A stretch of 64,000 bases of DNA, from positions 1 through 64,000 of the IMG/VR virus record IMGVR_UViG_3300046810_000322, one strand, 5' to 3'. A model generated the notes under the pieces. It was not told the DNA's origin. It did no database searches and saw nothing but the letters and a program-made list of their open reading frames with translations. Shown piece by piece: positions 35,637 through 43,515 of this stretch. Positions within the stretch are counted from its first letter, which is position 1. Each line of letters begins with the position of its first letter. The DNA comes from a virus. Made by a program: the position numbers and the translations under genes.

Positions 35637-36563
35637 ATGTTTGTGTTTGATAAATTAGCTCAATTTTTATTGACCGAAGAACGCATGGGTCGAATGGGCT
35701 TGCGGCATGAAACGCAAGAAGATCTCGATGCACTGCTGCCAGTCATCGAGTTCCTGTGCGAACCGCAGCATCGTCTGGTCATGCGTGAACCGGAACCAGC
35801 GATGAAGAACATCGCTGACTGGTGGAAGAAGATCCCAGCGAATCTGCCGAACGAACCTCGTACTCCACGCGACCACTTCGGCATGCCGGTCATGACTGCC
35901 AAGAAGTGCATCCCACTGCTAGACGGCATGGCTTTGGGTTACACCATGGTCACCGCTGTTGACATCCATGTGCGTACTGACCGTGATGGTAAGTTCATGG
36001 ACATCAAGTGCGGTCCGACCTGGAACGGGGCATCGACCCATGACATCATCCAGCTGGGTGAACGAACCTCGCCGACCTATCCGGGTCCTGCGATTAAGTT
36101 CCATAACCCGTGGGTGATCAAGACCCGACCTGGTTACTCGACGCTGTTTGTGCCGCCGCTGAACCATGTGGAAGAGAAACGCTTCCAGTGCTTGGCTGCT
36201 GTGGTCGATACCGACACTTACCCGAAGCAGGTGAACTTCCCTGCTATCTGGTTTGCTAAAGGTCACGACGGTCTGATACCGGCAGGTACTCCACTGGTCA
36301 CCGCCATTCCATTCAAACGGAGTGATGTGCCTAAGGAGCTGCTGATCCGTACCATGCATGAGCGCGAGCGTCAGCACATCGCCATGTTGGAACGTGTACA
36401 GGGAGCGCGCTCCCATGTATACACGGACGAGCTGCGGGAAGACCGTAAGAAGTTCGCAGAGGCGAAATGTCCTATGGGTCACCATGACACCACAGCGCTG
36501 CCCGCCAACGAACCCATCACCATCGGCACCTCTGGCGTCTTGGAAATCAAAGACCTCACGTAA
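35637..36563 (+). CDS. unknown beta-rich protein, paralogue 1 of the fibre cassette (308 aa)
   Basis: The pattern of the core (IKFHNPWVIKTRPGYSTLF, VVDTDTYP, VNFPAIWF, IPAGTPLVTAIPFKR) recurs in the next protein (PIPYGMYMEPGHSA, VYPGTVDYDD, ITAGTPLLQVLPFKR), so the two are divergent paralogues. The alternation of strands and turns suggests a cupin-like barrel and recalls the DUF6065 family (from memory, not verified). It has H and D residues but no proven metal motif. Position between the hydroxylase and the fibre chaperone suggests involvement in fibre synthesis or modification. Confidence 0.55.
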   Translation: MFVFDKLAQFLLTEERMGRMGLRHETQEDLDALLPVIEFLCEPQHRLVMREPEPAMKNIADWWKKIPANLPNEPRTPRDHFGMPVMTAKKCIPLLDGMALGYTMVTAVDIHVRTDRDGKFMDIKCGPTWNGASTHDIIQLGERTSPTYPGPAIKFHNPWVIKTRPGYSTLFVPPLNHVEEKRFQCLAAVVDTDTYPKQVNFPAIWFAKGHDGLIPAGTPLVTAIPFKRSDVPKELLIRTMHERERQHIAMLERVQGARSHVYTDELREDRKKFAEAKCPMGHHDTTALPANEPITIGTSGVLEIKDLT

Positions 36564-36577
36564 CAGGAAGAGAAAAG

Positions 36578-37363
36578 ATGATTTATAAGCTGATTAAATT
36601 CCTGACGTGGTTGCAGGCCCGGGTTGATCGAGTGACGTGCAACTCGATCATTCACTTCGCTTGTGTTTACGGCGGGTACTACGTTTCCAATCCAGCTGAA
36701 CCAGCTGGCAAGGTCAAGCCTGATTGGCTGCTCGACATGATCGCCAAGACCAAGGAAAAGCAAGCCCAAGGTCAGAAGAAGGCGTCAGTTCCGTTCATCG
36801 GTTGTCCAGGTATGCACGACTATGCGCAAGAAGGTTACATCATCCGTGCGCATACGGACATCCATATCAAAGCCAACCGCGCTGGCACAGTGATCTCGAT
36901 GCCGCATCTGGCTGAAGGTATGCTGCAATTCGCCCAGATGAACATGGAAGTCGTCGATGGTATGGCGCCCTTCCATCCCGATGTGGCGAAACAGGTCTTC
37001 AAGATCCCCATCCCGTACGGCATGTACATGGAGCCTGGGCATTCAGCACACCTGATGCCTGCGTTGATGCATTCGCCGTTCCTCGACAAGCTGTGGGTTT
37101 ACCCCGGCACCGTCGACTACGATGACTTCCATGTCATGAACTTCATCTTCAGCGCGATCAAGGAATGCGAGTTTACCATTACCGCCGGTACACCGCTCCT
37201 GCAAGTGCTGCCATTTAAACGTGTGGCGTATCATGCGATCTCTGGCCCAGCAACGCAGTTGCAGTCTGACCAGTCGCGCTTTGGCTTCCCATCGAGGCAG
37301 AAGGCGTACTATCGCAAGATGTTCCACAAAAAGAAACTCTACACCAGCGAGGCTGTCAAATGA
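36578..37363 (+). CDS. unknown beta-rich protein, paralogue 2 of the fibre cassette (261 aa)
   Basis: Shares the AGTPLLQVLPFKR core and an upstream TVDYDDFH region with the protein encoded just before it (VVDTDTYP, AGTPLVTAIPFKR). No signal peptide; a mildly hydrophobic N-terminus (FACVYGGYYVS). Its TGA overlaps the ATG of the next gene, so the cassette is translationally coupled. Function unknown; possibly an accessory enzyme or scaffold acting with the hydroxylase. Confidence 0.55.
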   Translation: MIYKLIKFLTWLQARVDRVTCNSIIHFACVYGGYYVSNPAEPAGKVKPDWLLDMIAKTKEKQAQGQKKASVPFIGCPGMHDYAQEGYIIRAHTDIHIKANRAGTVISMPHLAEGMLQFAQMNMEVVDGMAPFHPDVAKQVFKIPIPYGMYMEPGHSAHLMPALMHSPFLDKLWVYPGTVDYDDFHVMNFIFSAIKECEFTITAGTPLLQVLPFKRVAYHAISGPATQLQSDQSRFGFPSRQKAYYRKMFHKKKLYTSEAVK

Positions 37364-37812
37364 GTGTAAAAGGTATCGTGTATCTGGTTAACCGGGTTAC
37401 ACGTCACATCAACTTGGCCGGCGAAGTGCCGGCTGTTTACGCAAACATCACTGGTCTGGCTGACGCCGACTATTCGGTGCTGCGTGATCTGGGCGCCACC
37501 TTCGGCGAAGACTACGCCAACCTGGGCTTCTTGACCGAAGCTGATGCGCTGGAAGCCGGTGTTCCACAAGCCGACATCGACCGCATGAAGAAAGCGGCCT
37601 GCTCGATCAAGTGGAACACCCTGGAACAGGAACGCAGCGACCTGATCCAAGACCAACGCTGGCGCATCGATCGCCACAACGATCAAGTTGCCATGGGCAT
37701 TGAGCTGTCGGAAGATATCGCTCCGGTCTACAAGTACGTTCAGGACATCCGTGACCTGACGCAGACCCAGCTGGACCCGTTTAACATCGTATGGCCGGAA
37801 ATCCCAGCCTGA
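37360..37812 (+). CDS. tail-fibre assembly chaperone (150 aa)
   Basis: The C-terminal half has the pattern of phage tail-fibre assembly proteins: LIQDQRWRIDRHNDQ, then YKYVQDIRDLTQTQ and the ending PFNIVWPEIP. Such chaperones bind fibre tips and are needed for folding or trimerisation. The ATG overlaps the TGA of the previous gene. The location between two fibre modules supports the call. Confidence 0.7.
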   Translation: MSVKGIVYLVNRVTRHINLAGEVPAVYANITGLADADYSVLRDLGATFGEDYANLGFLTEADALEAGVPQADIDRMKKAACSIKWNTLEQERSDLIQDQRWRIDRHNDQVAMGIELSEDIAPVYKYVQDIRDLTQTQLDPFNIVWPEIPA

Positions 37813-37844
37813 TTCTAGGCACGTTGTAAACCAACACACCCCTA

Positions 37845-37876
37845 GGCTAGAGCGTTAACTCGCTCTAGCCTTTATG
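37845..37876 (+). terminator. hairpin terminator with TTTATGC tail
   Basis: A perfect 10-bp stem, GGCTAGAGCG at 37845-37854 and CGCTCTAGCC at 37861-37870, followed by TTTATGCAAC. It divides fibre module A and its enzymes from fibre module B on the same strand, so the two modules may be separately regulated. Confidence 0.65.
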
Positions 37877-37924
37877 CAACCTTCTGATGAATATTTTTTT
37901 ATCAGTAGCGACGGAGAACAAAAG

Positions 37925-38998
37925 ATGTCTTTAGTCCCAGTCAAGTATCCGCTCGACCTCACGGGTACGGCGGTCACCAACAAAGTTGCTGATGAAGCCC
38001 ATCAGCTGAACAATTCCATTTACCGGGTGTTCGTTCCGAAGTCCGGCGCGTTCTTCACGGATTCAGTTGCTGTGCGCGATGCCGCAACGAACCGTGTTCT
38101 GGTAAAGGGTGTGGATTACTATCCAGCTGTCCTGTACCGTCAACCGACACGTCAGACCGGCAAGGAAGTTCACCAGATCATCGTCATCGTCGATCGCACC
38201 TGCGGCGCTAACATCCTGTTCGATGCACAGATCCTCGGCGGCGAGTACAGCTACAGCTACGACGCTATCGTTCAGATGGTGCAAAACCTTGACTTGGACA
38301 ATCGTCCAGTTGAGTTCGAAGCTATCATCGGTAAACCGACCAGCTGGAATCCAACACCGCACTTGCATGACATCGGCGACGTGTACGGTTTTGAATACCA
38401 AGTCGCTGCACTGGAGCGTGTGCGTCAAGCGATCCTGCTGGGTTCTGGCGCATCCACGAAGGCGATCTACGACTACCTGAAGAATCAGATCGTCGAGATC
38501 AACAACACCATCGACGTTATCCGGAACAACCAAAGCACACCTGCGTCGGTCATCGACGCGCTGGGCTTTACGCCGGTTGATAAAGCTGGCGATACCTTCA
38601 GCGGTCCGATGACCTTTAACCAAGGCATCAGCAACCAAGGGTTCTACAAAGAAAAGATCAAGCGGATCACCGCAACGTCCACGACGACCCCGCTCGATCT
38701 GAGCCTGGCCGGCATCTTCTCTGTGACTCTGGCGTCGTCCACGACGTTCAGCTTCAGTGTCGCCAACGTGCCTGCTATCGGCGCCGATGAATCCATCAGT
38801 TTCACGCTGATCATCAAGAACGACGGGACTGCTGGCCGTGCTGTAGCGTTCGGTAACAACGTTCGTTGGGCCGACAAAGTTATTCCGCCTCGCTCCACCG
38901 GGATCAACGCGCAAGACGAGTTCTACTTCAGCTCGTTCGACGGCGGCGTGACTTGGACTGGTTCCCTGTCGAACCAAAACGTGGGTCAGGCAGCATAA
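37925..38998 (+). CDS. tail fibre protein B (357 aa), paralogue of fibre A
   Basis: N-terminal fibre-attachment region (FFTDSVAV, VLVKGVDYY, a W-x-P-x-PHLHDIGDVYG segment) and C-terminal jelly-roll-like domain ending in WTGSLSNQN match the protein at 31896-33140. The linker carries ALGFTPVDKAGDTFSGPM, a motif common in tail fibres. An upstream ATG at 37874 is in frame but has no ribosome-binding site; the ATG at 37925 has GGAG and matches the paralogue's start. It is followed 15 bases later by the second repeat protein. Confidence 0.7.
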   Translation: MSLVPVKYPLDLTGTAVTNKVADEAHQLNNSIYRVFVPKSGAFFTDSVAVRDAATNRVLVKGVDYYPAVLYRQPTRQTGKEVHQIIVIVDRTCGANILFDAQILGGEYSYSYDAIVQMVQNLDLDNRPVEFEAIIGKPTSWNPTPHLHDIGDVYGFEYQVAALERVRQAILLGSGASTKAIYDYLKNQIVEINNTIDVIRNNQSTPASVIDALGFTPVDKAGDTFSGPMTFNQGISNQGFYKEKIKRITATSTTTPLDLSLAGIFSVTLASSTTFSFSVANVPAIGADESISFTLIIKNDGTAGRAVAFGNNVRWADKVIPPRSTGINAQDEFYFSSFDGGVTWTGSLSNQNVGQAA

Positions 38999-39013
38999 AA
39001 GAAAGGTTGCATC

Positions 39014-39940
39014 ATGACGACATTAGCTGCTAAAAAGCGGCGTGAGCGAACTAATACGGGGCGGAAGACCCCGTCCCAGACCTTTAACCCGCCGGGCGGT
39101 ATCTATCGTCCGGTGTTTGGTAAAGCAATCATCTTCATCTCTGGGCACGGTCAGCCGGGTAACGCACCAGCTAACCCCAGCGTCGCATACTACAACCCCA
39201 ACACGGGTGGTAATGTCGCTGGGTACAACGCCACCATTCCGGGTAACATTAGCGGGTATAACCCACCTCAGCCAGGTAATTATGCTGGCACGTATGAACC
39301 AGGCGGCGGTAACCTAGCTGGTTACAATCCGTCCACTGGTGGCAACCTGTCAGGATACAACCCAACGGTTCCTGGTGCGGCTGCCTACAACCCACCACAG
39401 CCAGGACAAATCGTCTATACGGAATTTGGTGGTCCGAATCCGCCAGCGCCGACGACGTATGAGTCTGCCTACTTCACCATATCGCCATTCTCGTTCTACA
39501 ACAACAGTAACGGGAATTACGGGAACGTGAATGTAGATCGACCAAGTGGCTTCTATGTATCAGGGAACCGGTACTACACCCCTGGTACTGGCGGTAACGC
39601 GAATTACAACCCTGGCGTGCCTGGCAATGCCAACTACAATCCGTACAACGAAGGGTATGATTACTACAACCCGACGCAACCTGGCAGTGCGAACTACAAC
39701 CCAGGGAGCGGTGGCACGGCAAACTACAACCCGGTAGTACCTGGCAATGCGGTGTACAACAACTACATTGCCGGTGTAGCTGGTTCGCCATTCAATGCCT
39801 TGGGTGTGGCTTTCCCAGGGGGTGCGATTGGTACTCCAGCCCCAACAATTGGCCGCACCATGGTGGAAGTAGCCTATACTGCCAGCGGCGTTCCTATCAC
39901 CATGCCACCAGCTTCGGTGGTCGTAATCGAGGAAACTTAA
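39014..39940 (+). CDS. YNPxxPG-repeat fibre-associated protein B (308 aa)
   Basis: A shorter paralogue of the 606-residue repeat protein. Basic start with KKRRERTNTGRK, then ten YNP units (GYNPxxPGN, NYNPxxPGS and similar) split by a 60-residue insert rich in Tyr/Asn/Ser, and a C-terminal cap (ALGVAFPGG, MVEVAYTASGVPIT) matching the other protein. It probably forms a shorter rod. The different lengths of the two suggest repeat number evolves by unequal exchange. Confidence 0.75.
   Translation: MTTLAAKKRRERTNTGRKTPSQTFNPPGGIYRPVFGKAIIFISGHGQPGNAPANPSVAYYNPNTGGNVAGYNATIPGNISGYNPPQPGNYAGTYEPGGGNLAGYNPSTGGNLSGYNPTVPGAAAYNPPQPGQIVYTEFGGPNPPAPTTYESAYFTISPFSFYNNSNGNYGNVNVDRPSGFYVSGNRYYTPGTGGNANYNPGVPGNANYNPYNEGYDYYNPTQPGSANYNPGSGGTANYNPVVPGNAVYNNYIAGVAGSPFNALGVAFPGGAIGTPAPTIGRTMVEVAYTASGVPITMPPASVVVIEET
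39170..39760 (+). repeat. degenerate tandem repeats coding YNPxxPG units (module B)
   Basis: In-frame imperfect repeats of about 27-33 bases coding YNPxxPG/YNPxxGG units, the same family as at 33310-34830. A non-repetitive insert at about 39410-39580 divides the array. Confidence 0.75.
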
Positions 39941-40003
39941 TTCCATTGTTATGGAAGGGAATGTTTCTCTCCAGAATCTCTGTTAAAGTAAGAAAGGTTC
40001 ATT

Positions 40004-40216
40004 ATGCGCTTTGGGCGGCTTTATCGAGGTGTAGTCGTGTCGGTCACCGAGCCGTCACCAGGACGCACTATCGAACAACATGTAGGCGAAGACCAGGCGG
40101 ACAACTATGTTGCCCTGCCTGACCATGTCGGCGTCGGTTATATTCAACAGTTGGACGACACCTGGCTTTCGCCAGAACAAGCGGAGTCCCGCAAGAAAGA
40201 AGGAGTAAAAGCATGA
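40004..40216 (+). CDS. small unknown protein (70 aa)
   Basis: No family recognised. Short, soluble, mixed composition (GRLYRGVVVSVTEPSPG at the start). Its TGA overlaps the ATG of the membrane protein that follows, so it belongs to the lysis operon or couples the fibre operon to it. ATG with GAAAGG upstream. Confidence 0.5.
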   Translation: MRFGRLYRGVVVSVTEPSPGRTIEQHVGEDQADNYVALPDHVGVGYIQQLDDTWLSPEQAESRKKEGVKA

Positions 40217-40629
40217 ACGAAGCAAACCAATCCCGTCGTAAAGGCGACAACGACAACGAGCGTCTGTTCTTCATCAAACGCAGTAGCTGGCTGGTGATGA
40301 AGCGCATGGCGCTCCGTTCCGTCGTTCTGTTCCTGTTTACCCTGGTTGGTTTCTGGGTAGCGGACTCGCTGGTCGAATCAGCACGCTTCGGAACCTTGCC
40401 GATCGTCCGTCGTTTCCCTGACTTCATCGCCATGATGACGGCGGCCGCGAAGCTCACCTTCATCCTGATGAGTTTGTTCTGGGTGCGGTTCAGTACCCAG
40501 CCCAAGCACGACGTTCAAGAAACCATGTCAGCTGCAACCAAGGAACCGATGGCGGCGGCAATTGTGCACGCCACGAACACCGCACAGCACCTGGCCTACA
40601 TCGGGGTCTTCTTGTACCTGATGGGTTAG
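40213..40629 (+). CDS. membrane protein, holin candidate (138 aa)
   Basis: A charged N-terminus is followed by hydrophobic segments at about 33-51 (LRSVVLFLFTLVGFWVAD), 70-92 (FIAMMTAAAKLTFILMSLFWV) and a weaker one at the C-terminus (LAYIGVFLYLMG). It is immediately upstream of the endolysin gene (3-base gap) and translationally coupled to the gene before. Holins are diverse and cannot be identified by sequence alone; the call rests on size, topology and position. Confidence 0.55.
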   Translation: MNEANQSRRKGDNDNERLFFIKRSSWLVMKRMALRSVVLFLFTLVGFWVADSLVESARFGTLPIVRRFPDFIAMMTAAAKLTFILMSLFWVRFSTQPKHDVQETMSAATKEPMAAAIVHATNTAQHLAYIGVFLYLMG

Positions 40630-40632
40630 ACC

Positions 40633-41358
40633 ATGGGTCGCTTATCCATCCTGCAAAAGATCATGCTGAGCCTGATTCTTTTCTTCGACCTGTCTGGCGC
40701 TGTTGCACAAAAGCTGCCGGGCGATTCAGCGCAGCTGTTGCCAGTGTTGAATACGGAGATTGACAAGTTCTGGCCTGGTCTGACGCCTCGTAGCTGGTTA
40801 GCTGCGATCCCGGATCAGGAAGCGAACTGGAAGTTGAAGGCAACGCTGAAGACTTCCCGTGAACTTGGCTGTGGTCTGGGTCAGTTCACGATCGCTTACG
40901 ATGCCGCTGGCAAGGTACGGTTCGATGCGCTGGAAGAGACCAAACGTCTCGACCCGTCGCTGAAAGACTGGAACTGGAAGGACTGCTACAACGCACAGTA
41001 CCAACTGCGTGGAGTGGTTCTGAAGATGCGTACTAACGATCGCCAATGTACTCCGTTGATGGATGGCAACCGTAACGTGAAAGCGTGTGCGGGGGCTGCT
41101 TACAACGGGGGCTTTGGTAGCGTGACGAAACGTATCCGATTGTGTCGCATGAATCCTGAGTGCGATCCGGATGAGTGGTACGGGCATCTGGATCAACAAT
41201 GTGCGCAGTCGAACGTGAAAGTACAAGGCTACGGCGAATCGTTCTGCATGATCAACAGTAAGTACCCTGGGCGGGTAGAAGCACGGCAAGGTAAATTCTT
41301 GCCAAACTGGCCTGGCGAGAAACTGCTGTCGTTGGAAACAAAAAAAGAAACCCAGTAA
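40633..41358 (+). CDS. exported lytic transglycosylase endolysin (241 aa)
   Basis: A hydrophobic N-terminal segment (residues about 10-25, IMLSLILFFDLSGAVA) is a signal peptide, possibly a signal-anchor-release type. The catalytic Glu is probably E63 in IPDQEANW, followed by LGCGLGQFTIAYDA and later GAAYNGGFGS, a plan found in lysozyme-like transglycosylases such as the phiKZ gp144 group. Several Cys residues could form periplasmic disulfides. It would degrade peptidoglycan at lysis. The gene ends in a bidirectional hairpin. Confidence 0.75.
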   Translation: MGRLSILQKIMLSLILFFDLSGAVAQKLPGDSAQLLPVLNTEIDKFWPGLTPRSWLAAIPDQEANWKLKATLKTSRELGCGLGQFTIAYDAAGKVRFDALEETKRLDPSLKDWNWKDCYNAQYQLRGVVLKMRTNDRQCTPLMDGNRNVKACAGAAYNGGFGSVTKRIRLCRMNPECDPDEWYGHLDQQCAQSNVKVQGYGESFCMINSKYPGRVEARQGKFLPNWPGEKLLSLETKKETQ

Positions 41359-41402
41359 GACATGCTCCCGCTACCCAATGGGTAGCGGGAGTTATGCCGT
41401 TA
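41359..41402. terminator. bidirectional hairpin with TTATGCCGTTA tail
   Basis: A perfect 12-bp stem, CTCCCGCTACCC at 41365-41376 and its complement at 41380-41391, with an AAT loop, followed by TTATGCCGTTA. The same stem sequence occurs at 26397-26424. Located between convergent genes. Confidence 0.7.
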
Positions 41403-42038
41403 TCAATAACGTCGACTTGGTATATCCGGAAACCCGTAACCGTACCGGGGCGGCTCGAAGTGCCCAGTCAACCCTGCGCCAATCAGAACTGTTGCAATCT
41501 TATCAGCTTCTACAGGAGTCAATTCTAAGCCCTTAACCTTTACAACCATTTTAGACAAGTGACTATTGTTGGTCATGTTAGAAAAGTTTCCTTGGCCAAA
41601 CCCCATATTTCTTAATTCAATTGCAAAGGATCTGGCCTCTTCCTCGGTAAATGCGACGTTCTTGATTTTTATATCCAACGTCAATAACGGAACATCCTGA
41701 ATTAATGGCGAAAAGATTCGTTCAGTCCACCCCGCTGGAGGCAAGGGAGGTCCGCACAATTCTGGTCTGCCAGCTTTCTTTTTATCTGTTGGCATCTTTA
41801 TCCCTTTCCTTAGAGTGTATCGACACACACCTTCTTTTCCTCCGATGCGGGTGACGGTGAACCAACCTTGCTTAGTGTGGAGCGTAGAGATAACGCCAGC
41901 TATAGTCGCTTCATTAAATCCAAAGCCCTGTAAGTGCATAATGACTTCAGCCTTGGAATAAGACTTGAAGTCACTCATCGCCTTCCAAATGCACCGTCTG
42001 AGGGAGTCTGTATGTAGTAAGTTGAACTTCCCTATCAT
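41403..42038 (-). CDS. single winged-helix protein with C-terminal motif shared with the four-domain paralogue (211 aa)
   Basis: An N-terminal winged-helix-like unit (CIWKAMSDFKSYSKAEVIMH to CRYTLRKGIKMP) matches the four units of the protein at 45913-47784. The C-terminal 80 residues (VAFTEEEARSFAIELRNMGFG) match that protein's C-terminal domain (VEYSMADAKELAAELFDNGFG). So it is a one-unit paralogue. DNA binding is a reasonable guess. The gene is visibly more A+T-rich than its neighbours, which may indicate more recent acquisition. ATG at 42038 with GTGAGA upstream is preferred to a GTG start. Confidence 0.65.
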   Translation of the reverse strand: MIGKFNLLHTDSLRRCIWKAMSDFKSYSKAEVIMHLQGFGFNEATIAGVISTLHTKQGWFTVTRIGGKEGVCRYTLRKGIKMPTDKKKAGRPELCGPPLPPAGWTERIFSPLIQDVPLLTLDIKIKNVAFTEEEARSFAIELRNMGFGQGNFSNMTNNSHLSKMVVKVKGLELTPVEADKIATVLIGAGLTGHFEPPRYGYGFPDIPSRRY

Positions 42039-42050
42039 CGCAGTTCTCAC

Positions 42051-42341
42051 TTATGCGACTAAGATATCATCAACTTCCAGATTCAACACAGAGGCGCCCT
42101 TGCAGAACACCTTCCAGGTCATCTGGGTCTTCAGCAGTTCCGTGGTCAGATTGCAGGACGCCGAGATACGCTCATGCTCGGTCGAGCTGCGCAACCACAG
42201 GTTGACTTTCTTGTTGACCGCAACGCGCATCTTTGTGCGGTCAACAATTCCCTTCTTCAGTCGTGCCGCTTTAAACAACCTAGCCAACTCCGATTCGGAG
42301 TAAGGTTTAGCTGGCAGGGGCGCGGTAGCGGGAACGCTCAT
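42051..42341 (-). CDS. unknown protein with WKVFCK motif (96 aa)
   Basis: The C-terminal half contains MTWKVFCKGASVLNLE, matching MSWKVFCKCM in the protein at 11762-12304, and the ERxxxxxNLxxE segment before it also agrees. The ATG at 42341 has AAGGAG upstream and lies just after the preceding stop. Basic helix in the N-terminal half (FKAARLKKG). Function unknown. Confidence 0.6.
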   Translation of the reverse strand: MSVPATAPLPAKPYSESELARLFKAARLKKGIVDRTKMRVAVNKKVNLWLRSSTEHERISASCNLTTELLKTQMTWKVFCKGASVLNLEVDDILVA

Positions 42342-42351
42342 GGTCTTCTCC

Positions 42352-42831
42352 TTATTCTGGAATGGGTTCGCCTTCTTCGGCGTCGCGGAACGACGGCATG
42401 TTATCGCCGATGATTTTAATGATGGATTCGGCAACCTTAACGAAGTGGCCGGGTTGGAATTCCGTTACGTCGAGTTCAACATGACCGGGACTCGACCAGA
42501 AAGTTGCGTTCTTGATTAGCCGCACCACTTCGAAGGTTTCTTCGGCACGGATGTAGCGATTACCGATCTTGAGGCGGAGACCATCTTCGTACGTTTTGCC
42601 AGGTGGCATAGGACCACGGGGAACGTAGAATTCACCATCCAGCGCCTGCAGCACGCCGAAGTACACCGTACGGCCTGTCAAGTATGGACGACCGAGGTTA
42701 GGACCGTTTGATGCAATCTGCTTGGAGTACTTGACAATTGCTGCTGCCAGCAAAGCACGGATGAGGTGGATCTGATCAGGCGCCAGTGTTTGACCACACA
42801 GCTCAGCTTTGGATTTGATTCCGATACGCAT
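42352..42831 (-). CDS. unknown protein (159 aa)
   Basis: No family recognised; soluble, mixed alpha/beta. ATG with AAAGGAAAG upstream. It is part of a run of small minus-strand genes, each with its own strong ribosome-binding site. Confidence 0.6.
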   Translation of the reverse strand: MRIGIKSKAELCGQTLAPDQIHLIRALLAAAIVKYSKQIASNGPNLGRPYLTGRTVYFGVLQALDGEFYVPRGPMPPGKTYEDGLRLKIGNRYIRAEETFEVVRLIKNATFWSSPGHVELDVTEFQPGHFVKVAESIIKIIGDNMPSFRDAEEGEPIPE

Positions 42832-42843
42832 GATGCTTTCCTT

Positions 42844-43113
42844 TTATGTTGTTGATTGTTGGACCGGTGCTGCAAATACATCCTCGTTCGAAGCCGGCAC
42901 TTCCACCAAGGTTACTTCCGCCAGTTCCATCTTGAGAATGGAGACCCAGCACGATTCAATCCCGTAACGAAGTTCGTCCAGGAAGCTTTCAGTTTGTTCT
43001 ACGTTGTATTTCCACTCGACGGCCAGAGCTTTACCTACCGTGCGAAGTACAAGGTGTTTGCGCTCGGGTCCATCAAGCATTGCCAGAAGCTGAGTGTGAA
43101 GATGTAAATGCAT
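42844..43113 (-). CDS. unknown protein (89 aa)
   Basis: No family recognised. Starts MHLHLHTQLLAML and contains a basic helix and an acidic C-terminal half. ATG with AGGA upstream. One of the small accessory genes of the 41-48 kb block. Confidence 0.5.
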   Translation of the reverse strand: MHLHLHTQLLAMLDGPERKHLVLRTVGKALAVEWKYNVEQTESFLDELRYGIESCWVSILKMELAEVTLVEVPASNEDVFAAPVQQSTT

Positions 43114-43143
43114 AATGAATTCCTAAGTAGAAGAGTTTACTCA

Positions 43144-43169
43144 CTAGCTCCCCTAAGGAGAAGAGCTAG
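43144..43169 (-). terminator. weak hairpin between small genes
   Basis: CTAGCT at 43144-43149 and AGCTAG at 43164-43169 form a short stem with imperfect inner pairing. No T-run follows. It may be a weak terminator between the 99- and 89-residue genes. Confidence 0.3.
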
Positions 43170-43179
43170 GAAGCGACTC

Positions 43180-43479
43180 TTAGGCCAGAGTCAGGTAGGT
43201 GTTCGGTCGCACCATGTAACCAGCAGGGCTACGCATACGCTGCCAACCGAATGTTGGCATAGGCGGCTGCATGTGAATGCCCGAGAGATCGGCTTGACGC
43301 ATCGGGCGATACTGATACTTGGGATTGGTCAGACCCGCGTCACGCATCTGCTCAATCTCGTCTGCAGTGGCATTCGGGTACATGAAGTAAATCAGCGCCG
43401 TGTCACGGAGACTCTTCATCAGAGGCACGGTCGCCTGGTAGATTTGTCCGACCAGCTTGGCGATTTTCTTTTGTTTCAT
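43180..43479 (-). CDS. unknown protein (99 aa)
   Basis: No family recognised. Basic N-terminus (MKQKKIAKLVGQ) and a Met/Pro-rich C-terminal half (MQPPMPTFGWQRM). It follows the tandem alpha-CTD-like gene on the same strand. Confidence 0.5.
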   Translation of the reverse strand: MKQKKIAKLVGQIYQATVPLMKSLRDTALIYFMYPNATADEIEQMRDAGLTNPKYQYRPMRQADLSGIHMQPPMPTFGWQRMRSPAGYMVRPNTYLTLA

Positions 43480-43515
43480 GTTGCTATCCTTTTGTTGTTA
43501 ATTATGGGTTGTTTC

